Both the position numbers and the translations under genes were made by a program. From assembly GCA_037013495.1 (NCBI GenBank), contig CM072810.1, positions 21,335,343-21,399,342 of the forward strand: a stretch of 64,000 bases of DNA, in the 5' to 3' direction. This document shows, piece by piece, positions 44,814 through 54,879 of this stretch. Source of the stretch: Hippophae tibetana (lineage: Eukaryota > Streptophyta > Magnoliopsida > Rosales > Elaeagnaceae). Under the pieces are notes generated by a model that was given only the letters and a program-made list of their open reading frames with translations, made no database searches and was not told where the DNA came from. How positions within the stretch are numbered: position 1 is the stretch's first letter; each line of letters opens with the position of its first letter.

Positions 44814-44912
44814 TGACGTCATCAAATGACGTCAGCAATCACCACTCCACGTTTTCACAATTTTTTTAACATTTTTCCCCCTACTTTTTCTCTCCATCCT
44901 CACCTATAAATA
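44814..44912 (+). promoter_or_regulatory. Athila-I 3' LTR promoter: two perfect TGACGTCA sites and TATA box
   Basis: TGACGTCA occurs at 44,814-44,821 and again at 44,827-44,834, with starts 13 bases apart. TATAAATA follows at 44,905-44,912. Both palindromes are perfect here, whereas the 5' LTR has lost the second. This arrangement resembles as-1 elements of plant promoters. It could drive transcription outward into the C2 remnant at 46,292. Confidence 0.6.
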
Positions 44913-45140
44913 CTACCCTCTCTTAACTTCTAAACACACCTCAAAACCATTCTTCTCTTCTCTTTCTTTCTCTCATTTCTTAGTTTTTAAGCTTTTCTTA
45001 GTTTCTTTCTTAGTTTTTAAGTTTTTCTTAGTTTCTTTCTTAGTTTTTAGTTTTTCTTAGTTAATTTCTCTTAGTTTTAGAGTTATTCTCCTTTTGAGAA
45101 TAACTAGTTATGTTTTTGTAATTTATTAGCTTTTTGATTC

Positions 45141-45146
45141 AATAAA
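45141..45146 (+). terminator. AATAAA polyadenylation-type signal in the 3' LTR
   Basis: AATAAA follows TTTTTGATTC, as in the 5' LTR copy at 33,326. In the 3' LTR this is where an element transcript could be polyadenylated. Confidence 0.4.
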
Positions 45147-46291
45147 TGGAAGTGCAAATTCCGTTTGGAGGTTTTCCAGATACGGGAATAGCATCGAAGT
45201 TCTGTAAGGATTTTATTTTCTTTACAGTTTTTTTATGCTTTATTCTTACATGTTATATTTAATTTGTGTGTGATTAAATTTAACTCTGCTGGCTGTTTGT
45301 AAACATGATATAATAATAACGTTGTTATGCTTGCGAAATATTAAATAGGTGAAAATCTCTAAAATGAATTGATTTTGTTTTTATTCAAGATTTTATATTA
45401 AGAATGTTAGAGAGAAATATATTATTTTTCATTACAAACTTAAACTTGAAAATTAGATTTTAAGGTTTAGTTATCCGGTCTAATTTAGAGTAGTGCTATT
45501 TTATTTGTTGGTAAAATCGCCTGGTAGTTAGAGTGGAACTCTATTTCAAATTTTTTTATAAGAATTATTATGTGAAAATGTATTGACAACATATTTTTAG
45601 TAGTGGTTTTAAAACTTGAAAGTTAGTACTCGGATAATTAAATTCTTAGGTTTAATTTGGACACCTTGATTAAAGTTTAAACTGTCTAACCCTACCAAAG
45701 GTGGCATTTAAATGGTTCATTTTTAATCACTTAGAAAAAGGAATTAATTTAATTAACCAAATTAGTTATCAACCTCACCCATAGGTGTTAATTGATTTGT
45801 TTAGTTAACAAAGAATATCTAACCCCACCAAAGGTGGTATTCATATAAAAAAGAGAGAATCAATAAAATATCAATTTATATCTTTAATAACCTAGATAAT
45901 ATGAGCAAGCATAATTAATTTAGTTATTATATCCATAAATACTCCACTATTATAAATGATAAAATTTGCATAAATATTTATTGAATCTGTATCTATGTTT
46001 ATTTTTATGTTATTAGATTATATTTATTGAATCTGTATCTATGTTTATTTTTATGTTATTAGATTAGAAACACAAAAACCAAACTATCGTGACAGGATGT
46101 TTAAGATTTAATTTCGTTTTTAAAAGTTTGAATAATAAATTAAAAACCACATACATTCCTTCCTTAGATCGACCTTGGGAGTATACTTATCATTTTCTAC
46201 GAAATGATTCATGCACTTGCGAGAGTTTTATAAATATTAAAACCAAAGTATTGACAAGAATCGGTGATGCCGGTTTTCGCTCATCAATGGC

Positions 46292-46591
46292 ACGAATCAT
46301 TATTGTTTATATCTAATGAATTACCCATTTTGTTTCACTTGGGTGACAACTTGCTGTTTTCTTATTAATCTTAAAGTACGCTCGATTTTGGGATCTAAAA
46401 GCAAAATTAATTTCTCCCTTACGGACTCTGCTAATGCAATAAAGTCAAATATATTTTTAATATCACTAAATGAGATGTTAAAATTAAAAATTAAAATAAA
46501 TAAATTAAAATTAAAATTATACAAAATAAATAAAAAATAACTAAAATAAAGTAAAATTAAAATTAATTTCTAGTGATAATTAATATATTTG
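46292..46591 (-). pseudogene. C2 gag start fragment
   Basis: A short frame reads ILLLDPKIERTLRLIRKQQ on the - strand (46,435-46,376), which resembles the beginning of gag in Tat/Athila elements. It ends at a stop about 20 codons later. The right target duplication of Athila-I, ATGGC, is at 46,287-46,291. No convincing primer site is seen between here and the LTR. Confidence 0.5.
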
Positions 46592-48540
46592 TGTGCAATG
46601 GGTATGCAAGTATACATATCACAAAAAAATAATATAATGATAAAAAAGATTGCTCCTATTGAGATTATGTTATTAGAAACTAGTTTTAAAATTGAAAAAT
46701 AAATATTTTTTTTCTTTTTTTGTGTTTTAAGAAAGTAAAATTAAAAGAACTAAGAAATAAATAGCAATAATTAATTAACTCAAAATTAGTAGCTAAAAAG
46801 ATACATGAGAAAATATCTAGGAATACTTAATCCTCAATTTTCTAAATATATGAATCACTAAAATCTATCAATATAATTACCAATCAATTACATAATGAGT
46901 AGAATCTAACCTAGCATGTATACTTCTCCCAAGTACACACCATATAGTAATTAATTAACTTAATCATACTATCATGTCAATTAAATTTCATACTATTTAT
47001 TAAGTTCATCAATTGTAGATCATATACATAAGAATCATACATCTCAACCTAGAAACTATGTATGTTATTTAATCAAGATAAACAATTAAATAATTCTCTC
47101 AAAGCAATTTAGTTACCTCTATAGATCAATTGTGGCTAAACAACTAATAGCAAAAAAGTTGATTAAATAATATAGTTGAATTAAAATCATAATTGAGGTA
47201 AAAGTATTAGATCATCGCATGTAGAAAATTGGATTCCTAAGACCCTTAAATTAATAAATTAGCTAGACATAATTATGTTTATAAATATCATATTTTCATA
47301 AAGAAAGAAATAACAATTGATAAAGAAAGGAGAAGAGGAATAAATGCAATCAATCTCTTGAATTATAGCACCAATCTCCTCTTGAATCTCTATCAAATTG
47401 TATTTTTTTGAACTTCTTCTATATTTTTCTCTTTTCTTGGAAACTCGACTAATAGGGTTTTTGGAGTAATTAGAGAGTTAAATAGAGCTTAGATAAAATC
47501 TGGACCAACATATCAGCTTCAGGTTAAGGGTTAAGATGAAAAAAATAAATTAAATAGTGTTGTCTAACGGGATCGCGACACGTGGCTCGGGAGAAATGCT
47601 AGATGAATTAGCGTGTCATGCATGGTGAGTTAGATTGGTCACGATCAACTTATAGTGAGTCAACACCATGTGTGCACTATGATTCACTAATACAGATTAC
47701 CTAGCATCCACTTGTCTTGTTCTGATTGATCAGGCATTAAAAAATTCATAAAAATTGCAAAAAATTGCAAACAATTTCAAAAAATATATTTTCATCTCTT
47801 TTCACTAGAAATTTTATATTTTAATATTTTTAACTTCAAAAGTGATGCTTATTGAATGAAATGAACAAATATTAAGCATAAAAGTAGCTAGACATAATTA
47901 TGTTTATAAATCTCATATTTTCATAAGGAAAGAAATAACAATTGATAAAGAAAGGAGAAGAAGAATAAATACAATCAATCTCTTGAATTATATCACCAAT
48001 ATCCTCTTGAATCTCTATCAAATTGTATCTTTTTTGAACTTCTTCTATATTTTTCTCTTTTCTTGGCAACTCGACTAATAGGGTTTTTGGAGTAATTAGA
48101 GAGTTAAATAGAGCTTAGATAAAATCTGGACCAACAGATCAGCTTCAGGTTAAGGGTTAATATGAAAAAAAAATTAAGTAGTGTTGTCTAATGGGATCGC
48201 GACACGTGGCTCAGGAGAAACGCTAGATGAATTAGCGTGTGATGCATGATGAGTTAGATTGGTCATGATCAACTTATAGTGAGTCAACACCACGTGTGCA
48301 CTATGATTCACTAATACAGATTACCTGGCATCCACTTGTCTTGTTCTGATTGTCAGGCATTAAAAAATTCATAAAAATTGTAAAAAATTGCAAACAATTT
48401 CAAAAAATATATTTTCATCTCTTTTCACTAAAATTTTTATATTTTAATATTTTTAACCTCAAAAGTGATGCTTATTGAATGAAATGAACAAATATTAAGT
48501 ATAAAAGTGCACTATTGACTCTACTTTCATAAAGTCATCA
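46592..48540 (-). repeat. C2 5' LTR with internal 0.6-kb tandem duplication
   Basis: Reading on the + strand, the LTR runs from TGTGCAATGGGTATGC to AAAGTCATCA. Its length is extended by a direct duplication: 47,261-47,885 (625 bases) is repeated as 47,886-48,508 (623 bases), both starting AGCTAGACATAATTATG and ending AAATATTAAG(C/T)ATAAAAGT. The copies differ at only a small share of positions. The other family C LTRs have one copy. Confidence 0.75.
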
Positions 48541-48681
48541 CAATTCAATAAAACAGTTTCAGAAAAGAATTATTCAAGAAATATTCTTCATTCTTTTATC
48601 TCTCTTAGTTTGCAATTGTTCATGCATAGCTCAAGGAAATTATAAAAATAAAAATGAGGAGTTTAGACAAGAATTTCTAGA
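48541..48681 (+). repeat. Copia-1 3' LTR, last fragment
   Basis: It matches 21,460-21,604 of the 5' LTR: GAATTATTCAAGAAATATTC, CATGCATAGCTCAAGGAAAT and a shared end AAGAATTTCTAGA. Directly after it Chromo integrase resumes (CATTGTACAACT..., 48,682). The left side is cut by the C2 5' LTR. Confidence 0.8.
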
Positions 48682-49205
48682 CATTGTACAACTAATTACA
48701 GTCCTTTTGAAATTGTTTGTGGATTTAATCCACTTAGTCTTATGGATTTTTACCTTTGCTTGTTTCCATAAAGAACTGGTTTAGATGAAAAAAGAAGGCA
48801 AAAATAGTGAAGAAGCTACATGAGAGCGTCTATGAACGCATTTAAAAGAAGAATAAGAAATATGCTTCCAAAGACAACAAAGGATGGCGAAGAGTGATTT
48901 TTGAACCAGACAATTGAATTTTGGTACTCATAAGAAAATGGAGGTTCCTAAAAAATCAAAGATCCAAGTTGGAACCTAAAGGGGATAGACCATTTCAAGT
49001 GCTTGCAAAGATCACTGACAATGCCTACAAGTTTGATCTTCCAAGTGAGTATAATACTAGTACTTCTTTCAATATTTTTGATCATTTCCTTTTTGATTAT
49101 GCAGGTGACGATTCAAGATTGAATCGAGAGGGGAAATGTTGGGAATCATGGGCCATTGTACATTCTAAGTGGGTTGATTACGAGATCAAAGACCAAGAAA
49201 CTTAA
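48682..49205 (+). pseudogene. Chromo integrase C-terminal part (second half of the split gene)
   Basis: TTNYSPFEIVCGFNPLSLMD begins right after the Copia-1 LTR and continues the integrase that breaks off at 20,772. A frame from 48,921 (LEPKGDRPFQVLAKITDNAYKFDLPSEYN, FNIFDHFLFDYAGDDSRLN) is the C-terminal DNA-binding domain and tail. Stops lie at 48,769, 48,778, 48,847 and others before the frame opens. No chromodomain is evident. Confidence 0.75.
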
Positions 49206-50050
49206 GGAAGCATTGAATGGACTAATTCAATAGCTAATTCAAGACTAAAGGGTACCACAAGAGGACCCCAAGTCATTACATGGCCTAGTCAATGAAATTA
49301 GAATTTTGATTCTAGAAAATGGGTGCACATCGAGGCATCAACTTTTGCACATCATGGCATGAAAATGTGTTGTGGCATAATATAATGCATGTCATGGCAT
49401 GTTCCACTCAGTTGGTTTTAGAAAATGAAAATGTATTGCGACATTGAAAATTGCACTTTATTGCATAGTCCTCTTGGGTTTCTATACTGGTTCTAGGAAT
49501 TAACTTTGTGCTGTAACAAAGAATAATGTGCACTGTGGCTGGCCCTTATAATGTTTTTATTTGGATTTTAGAACTTCTTTTCATTTCTAATTTTTTTTAA
49601 TTAAGATTTTTTAATGTATAAATAACTCCAATTATGTGATAACCGGGCATTTAGATATTATTTCATAATATTATTTAAGTTGAGAACTTTTTAACCTCTT
49701 TGGTTCCTGCTCAAATGGACTTATCAGGGATTTGCAGTCATTGTGGTGTTTTCTTCATCATTAGTCCTTGTTTCTTTAAAACCATAGGTTCAAAGTGTTG
49801 TTCCAATCAAAATTTAGTTTTTATGGGATTTTTAATCTATTTCGTTGATAGGTCTTTGGTCGTTTTTCTTGGAGTTCTCATGCACTAAGTGTTTGTGGGT
49901 TTCAAGGTTCGCGTTTATGGGTTTGCATCAAATTGTGTCTTTAATGAGTCCTTGGTCTCTTTTTTTTTATTGTATTTGTGAGCTTGATTTGATCCAATGG
50001 CTAGGATTAGAAGTTTATGCTAAAAATCACTAAATTTTCTTGCAGACTGG
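49206..50050 (+). repeat. Chromo 3' noncoding region and probable 3' LTR
   Basis: After integrase comes about 300 bases with several CATGGCAT/CATGCC blocks, then a region (about 49,540-50,045) that reads like a gypsy LTR: a TATAAATA-type box at 49,617, GTGATAACCGGGCATT at 49,637, and the CTCTTTGGTTCCTGCTCAAA run. No second copy exists in the window and I could not fix the ends, so the LTR call rests on position and general look. Confidence 0.35.
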
Positions 50051-51752
50051 ATTATTGGATTGATCGAGATCCTTTCTCGATCAATTGACTCACTACGAAG
50101 CTCGCTCAATGATTTATTGATCAACCTATATCTTGATTGATCGACTATTAGCTCTTTCACTTATTGCCTTGCATCCTCAATCAAACAACTATTTTGTTCC
50201 AATTTTTTACTTGAGGGCACTCAATTGATCTCGATCAAAACTTGATTGATCAATCCCCTGTTTTTCTCTAAACATATTGTTTTGTCTCTTTTTCCTCAAT
50301 TCAATCCTAAACACTTGTATAACATAGAATAAACACATAAAGTGTATAGGAAACAAAAATTAATTGTAAATATGTACGATTTGATATACAAATATATGTA
50401 TAAAATTACACCGATCAATATAAGAGAAAAAATTAATCAGTTAAATCTAAAAAGATAAGAGAATGTAAATTATTATTTAATATTTCGGGGTTGCTATCTC
50501 ATCCTTCAAATTGTTAGTAAATATTACTGGTCAATATTGCCAATGTTGGTAGAACCTTTAGAAATTTTAATTAAAGAAAATATTTGTTGATGTTAAGTCC
50601 TATATCTTTATGTCTCTAGAATTATTTTAGAAAACCAACTCCTCGTATTATTTAAGGCAAAAGTTTGTGAGAGAAAAGTAAGTGTCAATAGAACAATGCT
50701 ATGGAACATGACTCAAAATCTTGTTCTTAATCATTTACATATCCCATATTCCTTAAGGTATATGTACCATGAGCCTTAATATTGTTGGGTTAACGTTTTA
50801 AAAGTGGACCCGCACATGTGCATATTAACTCTGCGAAACTTACAAAATCATGTTTTATGTGCATTATAAATTTACACTTTGCATGTAGTATTCTGGTCAA
50901 AATGGTAGGTTTTGCTAAAGTCCATTGCTAATCATGAAGGACTTCACCTTTTAATGTGTTGCATACTTCACCAAAAAAAAAAAAAAACCAAGTAATGCAT
51001 GAATATGGTCAAAATTGAAGGCTTTGTTAAAATGCATTCCTAATCGTGAATAGTTGAAGTCGAACCAGATCTTTTATAATTGTTACTTACTTAAACAAAA
51101 CAAAAGTAATGCAATGATAATTAAATAAATATCTATTTTTTTCATTTTCTGTAGTATTTAATAATAGGCAAACAATTGTGGGAGTGAATACTATTTTCTT
51201 GTCTTTAAAAAAAGTGTTAAAATCTCTTTTTTTATTAAATAAATAAAAATTGGAAAGATAGGATTCAAACTTGGGTCAAAGGTGGTATGAGAGAGTCATA
51301 TCACAAGTCAATCCTAAATCTTTGAATAAAAATTAATAAAAATATTACTAATATCCTTTAACAATACCTTAATTGAATTTCTCAAAAAATAATAATGATT
51401 ATTGTTTATTTTATTTTATTATAAAAATGTTACTAAATGATATATTTATAAAATTTAGTAATCATTCTCCTAATAAGTTAGGATTTATAAGAATTGGTTT
51501 TCTTTTTCAAATTCCTTGAAATATGTTGAAATCCCGGACTTATAGTGTCATATATGATTTCTAGCATCTAATTATTAGAAATATTCTAATGATTACAACA
51601 TTATTAGGATAAGATCATGATTTAATTAACTTTTTTAATCTTTGATTTGTACAATAAATTAGACCAAATTATGTACAAAACATACTAAGAAATATAAAGA
51701 ATCAATTGTTCTAATATTCATTCAATTGTTCTAATATTCATTCTCCTATAGA
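50051..51752. other. AT-rich noncoding stretch, possibly the Copia-2 5' LTR
   Basis: No gene is recognised. Features seen: ATTGATCGA/TCGATCAAT blocks (50,050-50,250), an A15 run at 50,973, an imperfect direct repeat of about 110 bases (50,880-50,990 against 50,990-51,100, TGGTCAAAAT-G-AGG text), and a 20-base direct repeat CAATTGTTCTAATATTCATT at 51,702-51,743. Its right end abuts a copia primer-site-like sequence, so the right part may be an LTR. Confidence 0.4.
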
Positions 51753-52200
51753 AGATATTAGAGCTTGGTTTTCATTAAACAAACTCCATTTGGGGGACCT
51801 AATCGCCACTAAAAAACCATCATCAATCTTTGAAATTCCCATCAAAGATTCAGAATTCACTCTCACTTTCTAACAATAGGCTATTTTTACAACTCACAGT
51901 GGAGAAACTTAATGGGAAAAAATTTAAGAAAATAGGTAGAGTTAGTAAAATTAATTATTGATGGAAAAGAAAAAATGGTTTACCTATACGGAGACAAAGA
52001 AACCAATAATGACCAATCTCTCCAACGGTGAAGCTCAAGAATCTATGGTTACGACTTGACTTATCCAATTCGTGTACCCACCTATGGTAAAAACTACATG
52101 TTTTTACCCAAATGAAAAGATGTAGGAAACGTCGTACGTGGGACTTACTCCATAGGTGAAGATTCTACCCAAATATTTTTATTGTAAAATCCAAAACAAC
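51753..52200 (+). pseudogene. Copia-2 primer site and gag N-terminal relic
   Basis: GATATTAGAGCTTGG (51,753-51,767) resembles the copia initiator-Met primer site (TGGTATCAGAGC) with three changes. Gag text follows: KLNGK near 51,908, LIIDGKEKMVYLYGDKE (51,954-52,005), then YGKNYMFLP and KDVGNVVRGTYSIGEDSTQIF (52,085-52,170), in the pattern of UBN2/retrotran_gag_3 gag. Frame changes and stops occur between the blocks. No later copia domains are found before C3. Confidence 0.55.
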
Positions 52201-52635
52201 CATACAATTAACTATTGTAAATAGTTCTATTCATCCAATTAACAATAAGAATTACAAATAACATCTAATGCAATTTAGTGCATACCTTAAATATATTATC
52301 ACATACACAATTATATTAAAAATATCATATGTAGGCTCTAATAATACGAAATGTTGGTTTTAAAAACTCCTTCTTAGTATATAAATCCAATTTTTATGAA
52401 CACGTTATGAAAGCTATATATGAAAACAAAACTTTTCCTCAGAAGATACTTATGATATCAATAATTTAACCATGATAAAAGAACAAGAAACCATAGCCTT
52501 GTAATGTGTGAATATCATAGAAACCATAGCCTTGTAATGTGTGAATATCATGGAAACCTTCGGGCTTCTAAGCCTTGTCTCCCAATAGTGATGAATGGAA
52601 CAAGTAGGTGTCCTTGTTATATCCTCAGTTTGGTG
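52201..52635. other. AT-rich stretch with a 33-base tandem duplication
   Basis: No gene is recognised. AGAAACCATAGCCTTGTAAT and the rest of a 33-base unit occurs at 52,486-52,518 and again at 52,519-52,551. The left target duplication of C3 (TTGGC) is at 52,636-52,640. Confidence 0.5.
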
Positions 52636-52640
52636 TTGGC

Positions 52641-53597
52641 TGATCAACTCGATAAAATACACAATTATGCAGGTTGTGCAAATAATATAATGTATCTAAG
52701 TATAGATATCAATCCCACAAGGAGTTTTATAACTTATAACCGAGTACCAATACAATTATTACAAATATCATTTGGATAGTAGAAAATTATAAAAATTGAA
52801 AAATAAATGATAACTAATTTTAAATCACAAGAATCAACAACTATGAAGATATATGAGAGAACAACCTATGAATCTTTAATGCCCTATTTTCCTTACATAT
52901 GAATCACTAAAATTCCCTTAATATAATCATATGATCAATTGAATCTAACCTAGCATATATTTCTCTCTCACTAAAAACTATATAGTAATTAACATAATTA
53001 CATTCTCATGTCGATTAGATTGCATACTACTCATTAAGTTCATCAATTATAGATCACACACATAAGAACCATACATCTTTACCTAGAAACTATTCATGTT
53101 ATTTAATCAAGATAAAAAATTAAATAATTCTCTTAAATCTATTAAATTGCATCTATTTATTAATTATTGGCCAACCAATTAATACCATAAAAATCAGAAT
53201 AAGTAATATAATTGAAATGCAATAACACTTGAGATAAAATATTAGATCATCACATGCAGAAAATTAGATTCATAAAACCCATAGATTAATAAATTAGTTA
53301 GGCATAATTATATTCTTAAAGCACAAATTTTTCACAAAGAAAGATAATAAAATTAATAAAGCAAGGAGAAGTAGAAGAGATACACTCAAACTCTTGATTT
53401 TTAGTGGTAATCTTCTCTTGAACCCTTTACAAAATTATGTCTCCTTTAATCTCCTCTTAAACTTTTTCTCCTCTATTTATCTCTTTTTGGTAGCTACTAA
53501 AATTTTGATTCTTAATTGTGTGTTGTTTATGACCTCTATATGTTGCTTTTTATAGGTTGAAATTGATCCTCATTAGACATATATTACTTTGATCCAA
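52641..53597 (-). repeat. C3 3' LTR (lacks its first part)
   Basis: It aligns with 58,213-59,160 (TGATCA start, ATATAAT-TA-CTAAGTA, ATCCCACAAGGAGTTTT, and the TTCTCTCTC-TGGTAGCT segment). Homology stops at about 53,597, after TTACTTTGATCCAA, some 320 bases before the end of the other LTR. Internal DNA (GCAAAGCCAAGTCTAACGAG) follows, so the LTR boundary and polypurine tract have been deleted. Confidence 0.75.
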
Positions 53598-53641
53598 GGG
53601 CAAAGCCAAGTCTAACGAGCTAAAATGATATCGGTAACATA

Positions 53642-53677
<36 letters not shown>

Positions 53678-54836
53678 TATATTAATACATGCATGTTTAG
53701 TAGAAACTATCCCCTTTCCACTAATATAAATATGCACTTAACTAAAGATCAATAGGGCTGTATTAAGTTTAGTTGAGGGTAGATAAATGGATATATTTAT
53801 ACTTTTTCCACACCTTACCTCTCTCTTTATTCATTATGCAATATTTAACTTCAATTGAGCTTTCATTTGGTATTTTTTTCCACCCTATCTTACCATTATT
53901 TTATTCCACATCTCTTCTTCAACTTTTTATAGCCTCACAACAACTCCAAACTTATTTTTAATTTTATTCTTTTTGTTTAGAGGGGTAATTTTGTTGTACA
54001 TTCTTTTATATTTTTATTTGTAGCTATGAAGAAATAAAGTGCATTACATTTCACCTCATTCCATAACATAACACATGATTGAATTTTGCATTCAAGCAAA
54101 ATGTGTAAGGGTAAAGGTAATACTTATTAGTCAGACTAAAAATGTAGCTGAAAGATATGAATGGTTCTTAATAAGGTTCAAAATAATGACTAAGGATATA
54201 AAAATGGTTAGCTTGAAAGGCTCCATGCATATAATAAAGGCCTAAATCATTTATCAAGCGAAATATCATTTAGGATTTTGCCTCAAGGGATGATCAAATA
54301 AATTCTAAAACATGGTAAACCTCATCAACTAGCATAACTCACCCCAAATTTTCTACCAATAAGAACACCAAAATCAATCATGAGCATGTGCATAAAAATT
54401 TGAACCAATTCAATCAAAACTAGTAAGCATATCACATGATTAATGTAAGCATTTTAACAAGCATGTTACGTTCCTTATTCTAGTTATGACAACCACTTCT
54501 ATCATTGGGTTCATATCAAATATGCATGCATTTTATTTCCTTGTATTCATCAATTTCTATCCAAATCATGATAAAAACATCCTAAAAAATGAAAAATATC
54601 TTAAAAAAATAAAAATGCCCACTAAACACTAAAGTAGAGAATGAAGTTCTCTCCCCCACACTTAAATTGAACATTGTCCTCAATATGCACATATGAATAT
54701 GGAAAAGAGTGAAAGGAAAAAAACACCCTTAGCCTTGGCACACAACATCTATCGTTGAAACTGCTCAATCTTTGTTGTGCCATTGCCATCCACATTTATT
54801 TACCTAAAAAATAGAAAACATATAAGTAAAATAAAA
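53598..54836 (-). other. C3 post-pol noncoding region
   Basis: No gene is seen. A (TA)n run lies at 53,647-53,672. On the - strand ATATTG-AGGA-CAATGT near 54,675 is an HP3-like pair, followed by GTGTGGGGGAGAG. The parallel stretch in C1 is 25,560-26,879. Confidence 0.5.
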
Positions 54837-54852
54837 TTGAGTTGCCTCTCAA
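54837..54852 (-). other. C3 post-pol hairpin (HP2)
   Basis: On the - strand it reads TTGAG-AGGCAA-CTCAA, a perfect 5-bp stem with the same loop as Athila-I and Athila-A HP2 but a different stem. C2 has TTAGG-AGAAAA-CCTAA (30,716-30,731) and C1 has TTGGG-AGGCAG-CCTAG with one G-T and one T-G pair (26,880-26,899). Confidence 0.6.
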
Positions 54853-54879
54853 AAAGTGAAACATTTAGCGTCCTTGGCT

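Larger units (their letters stand above)
32371..46286 (+). mobile_element. Structurally complete Athila-type LTR retrotransposon (Athila-I)
   Basis: The element is 13.9 kb with LTRs of 2,074 and 2,099 bases (TGATGA...TCATCA) and perfect 5-bp target duplications, ATGGC at 32,366-32,370 and 46,287-46,291. A primer site follows the 5' LTR and a purine tract precedes the 3' LTR. Protein order is gag1, gag2, protease, reverse transcriptase, RNase H, integrase, as in Ty3/gypsy. The reverse transcriptase text is of the Athila lineage. No envelope-like frame is found. The LTRs differ by about ten changes in one 285-base stretch compared by eye and by a 29-base gap, so the insertion is fairly young. 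The genes are nevertheless broken in many places. Confidence 0.9.
44188..46286 (+). repeat. Athila-I 3' LTR
   Basis: It is a near copy of 32,371-34,444, from TGATGAGTGCTC to TTCGCTCATCA. It carries 29 bases (45,319-45,347, ACGTTGTTATGCTTGCG onward) absent from the 5' LTR. The flanking ATA repeats suggest the 5' copy lost them by a short-repeat deletion. The GC-rich block is about 44,520-44,812. The target duplication ATGGC follows at 46,287. Confidence 0.9.
29612..48540 (-). mobile_element. Non-autonomous Athila-related element, copy C2, split by Athila-I
   Basis: The 3' LTR is 29,612-30,146, the internal region is 30,147-32,365 and 46,292-46,591, and the 5' LTR is 46,592-48,540. Athila-I (32,371-46,286) splits the internal region and has duplicated ATGGC there. 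Read on the - strand, the gag start (DPKIERTLRLIRKQQ, 46,420-46,376) is followed almost directly by the gag tail at 32,365, so the gag core was already missing. The C2 3' LTR lies against the virus-like relic on its left. The 5' LTR ends against the Copia-1 LTR at 48,541. No target duplication is found. Confidence 0.6.
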
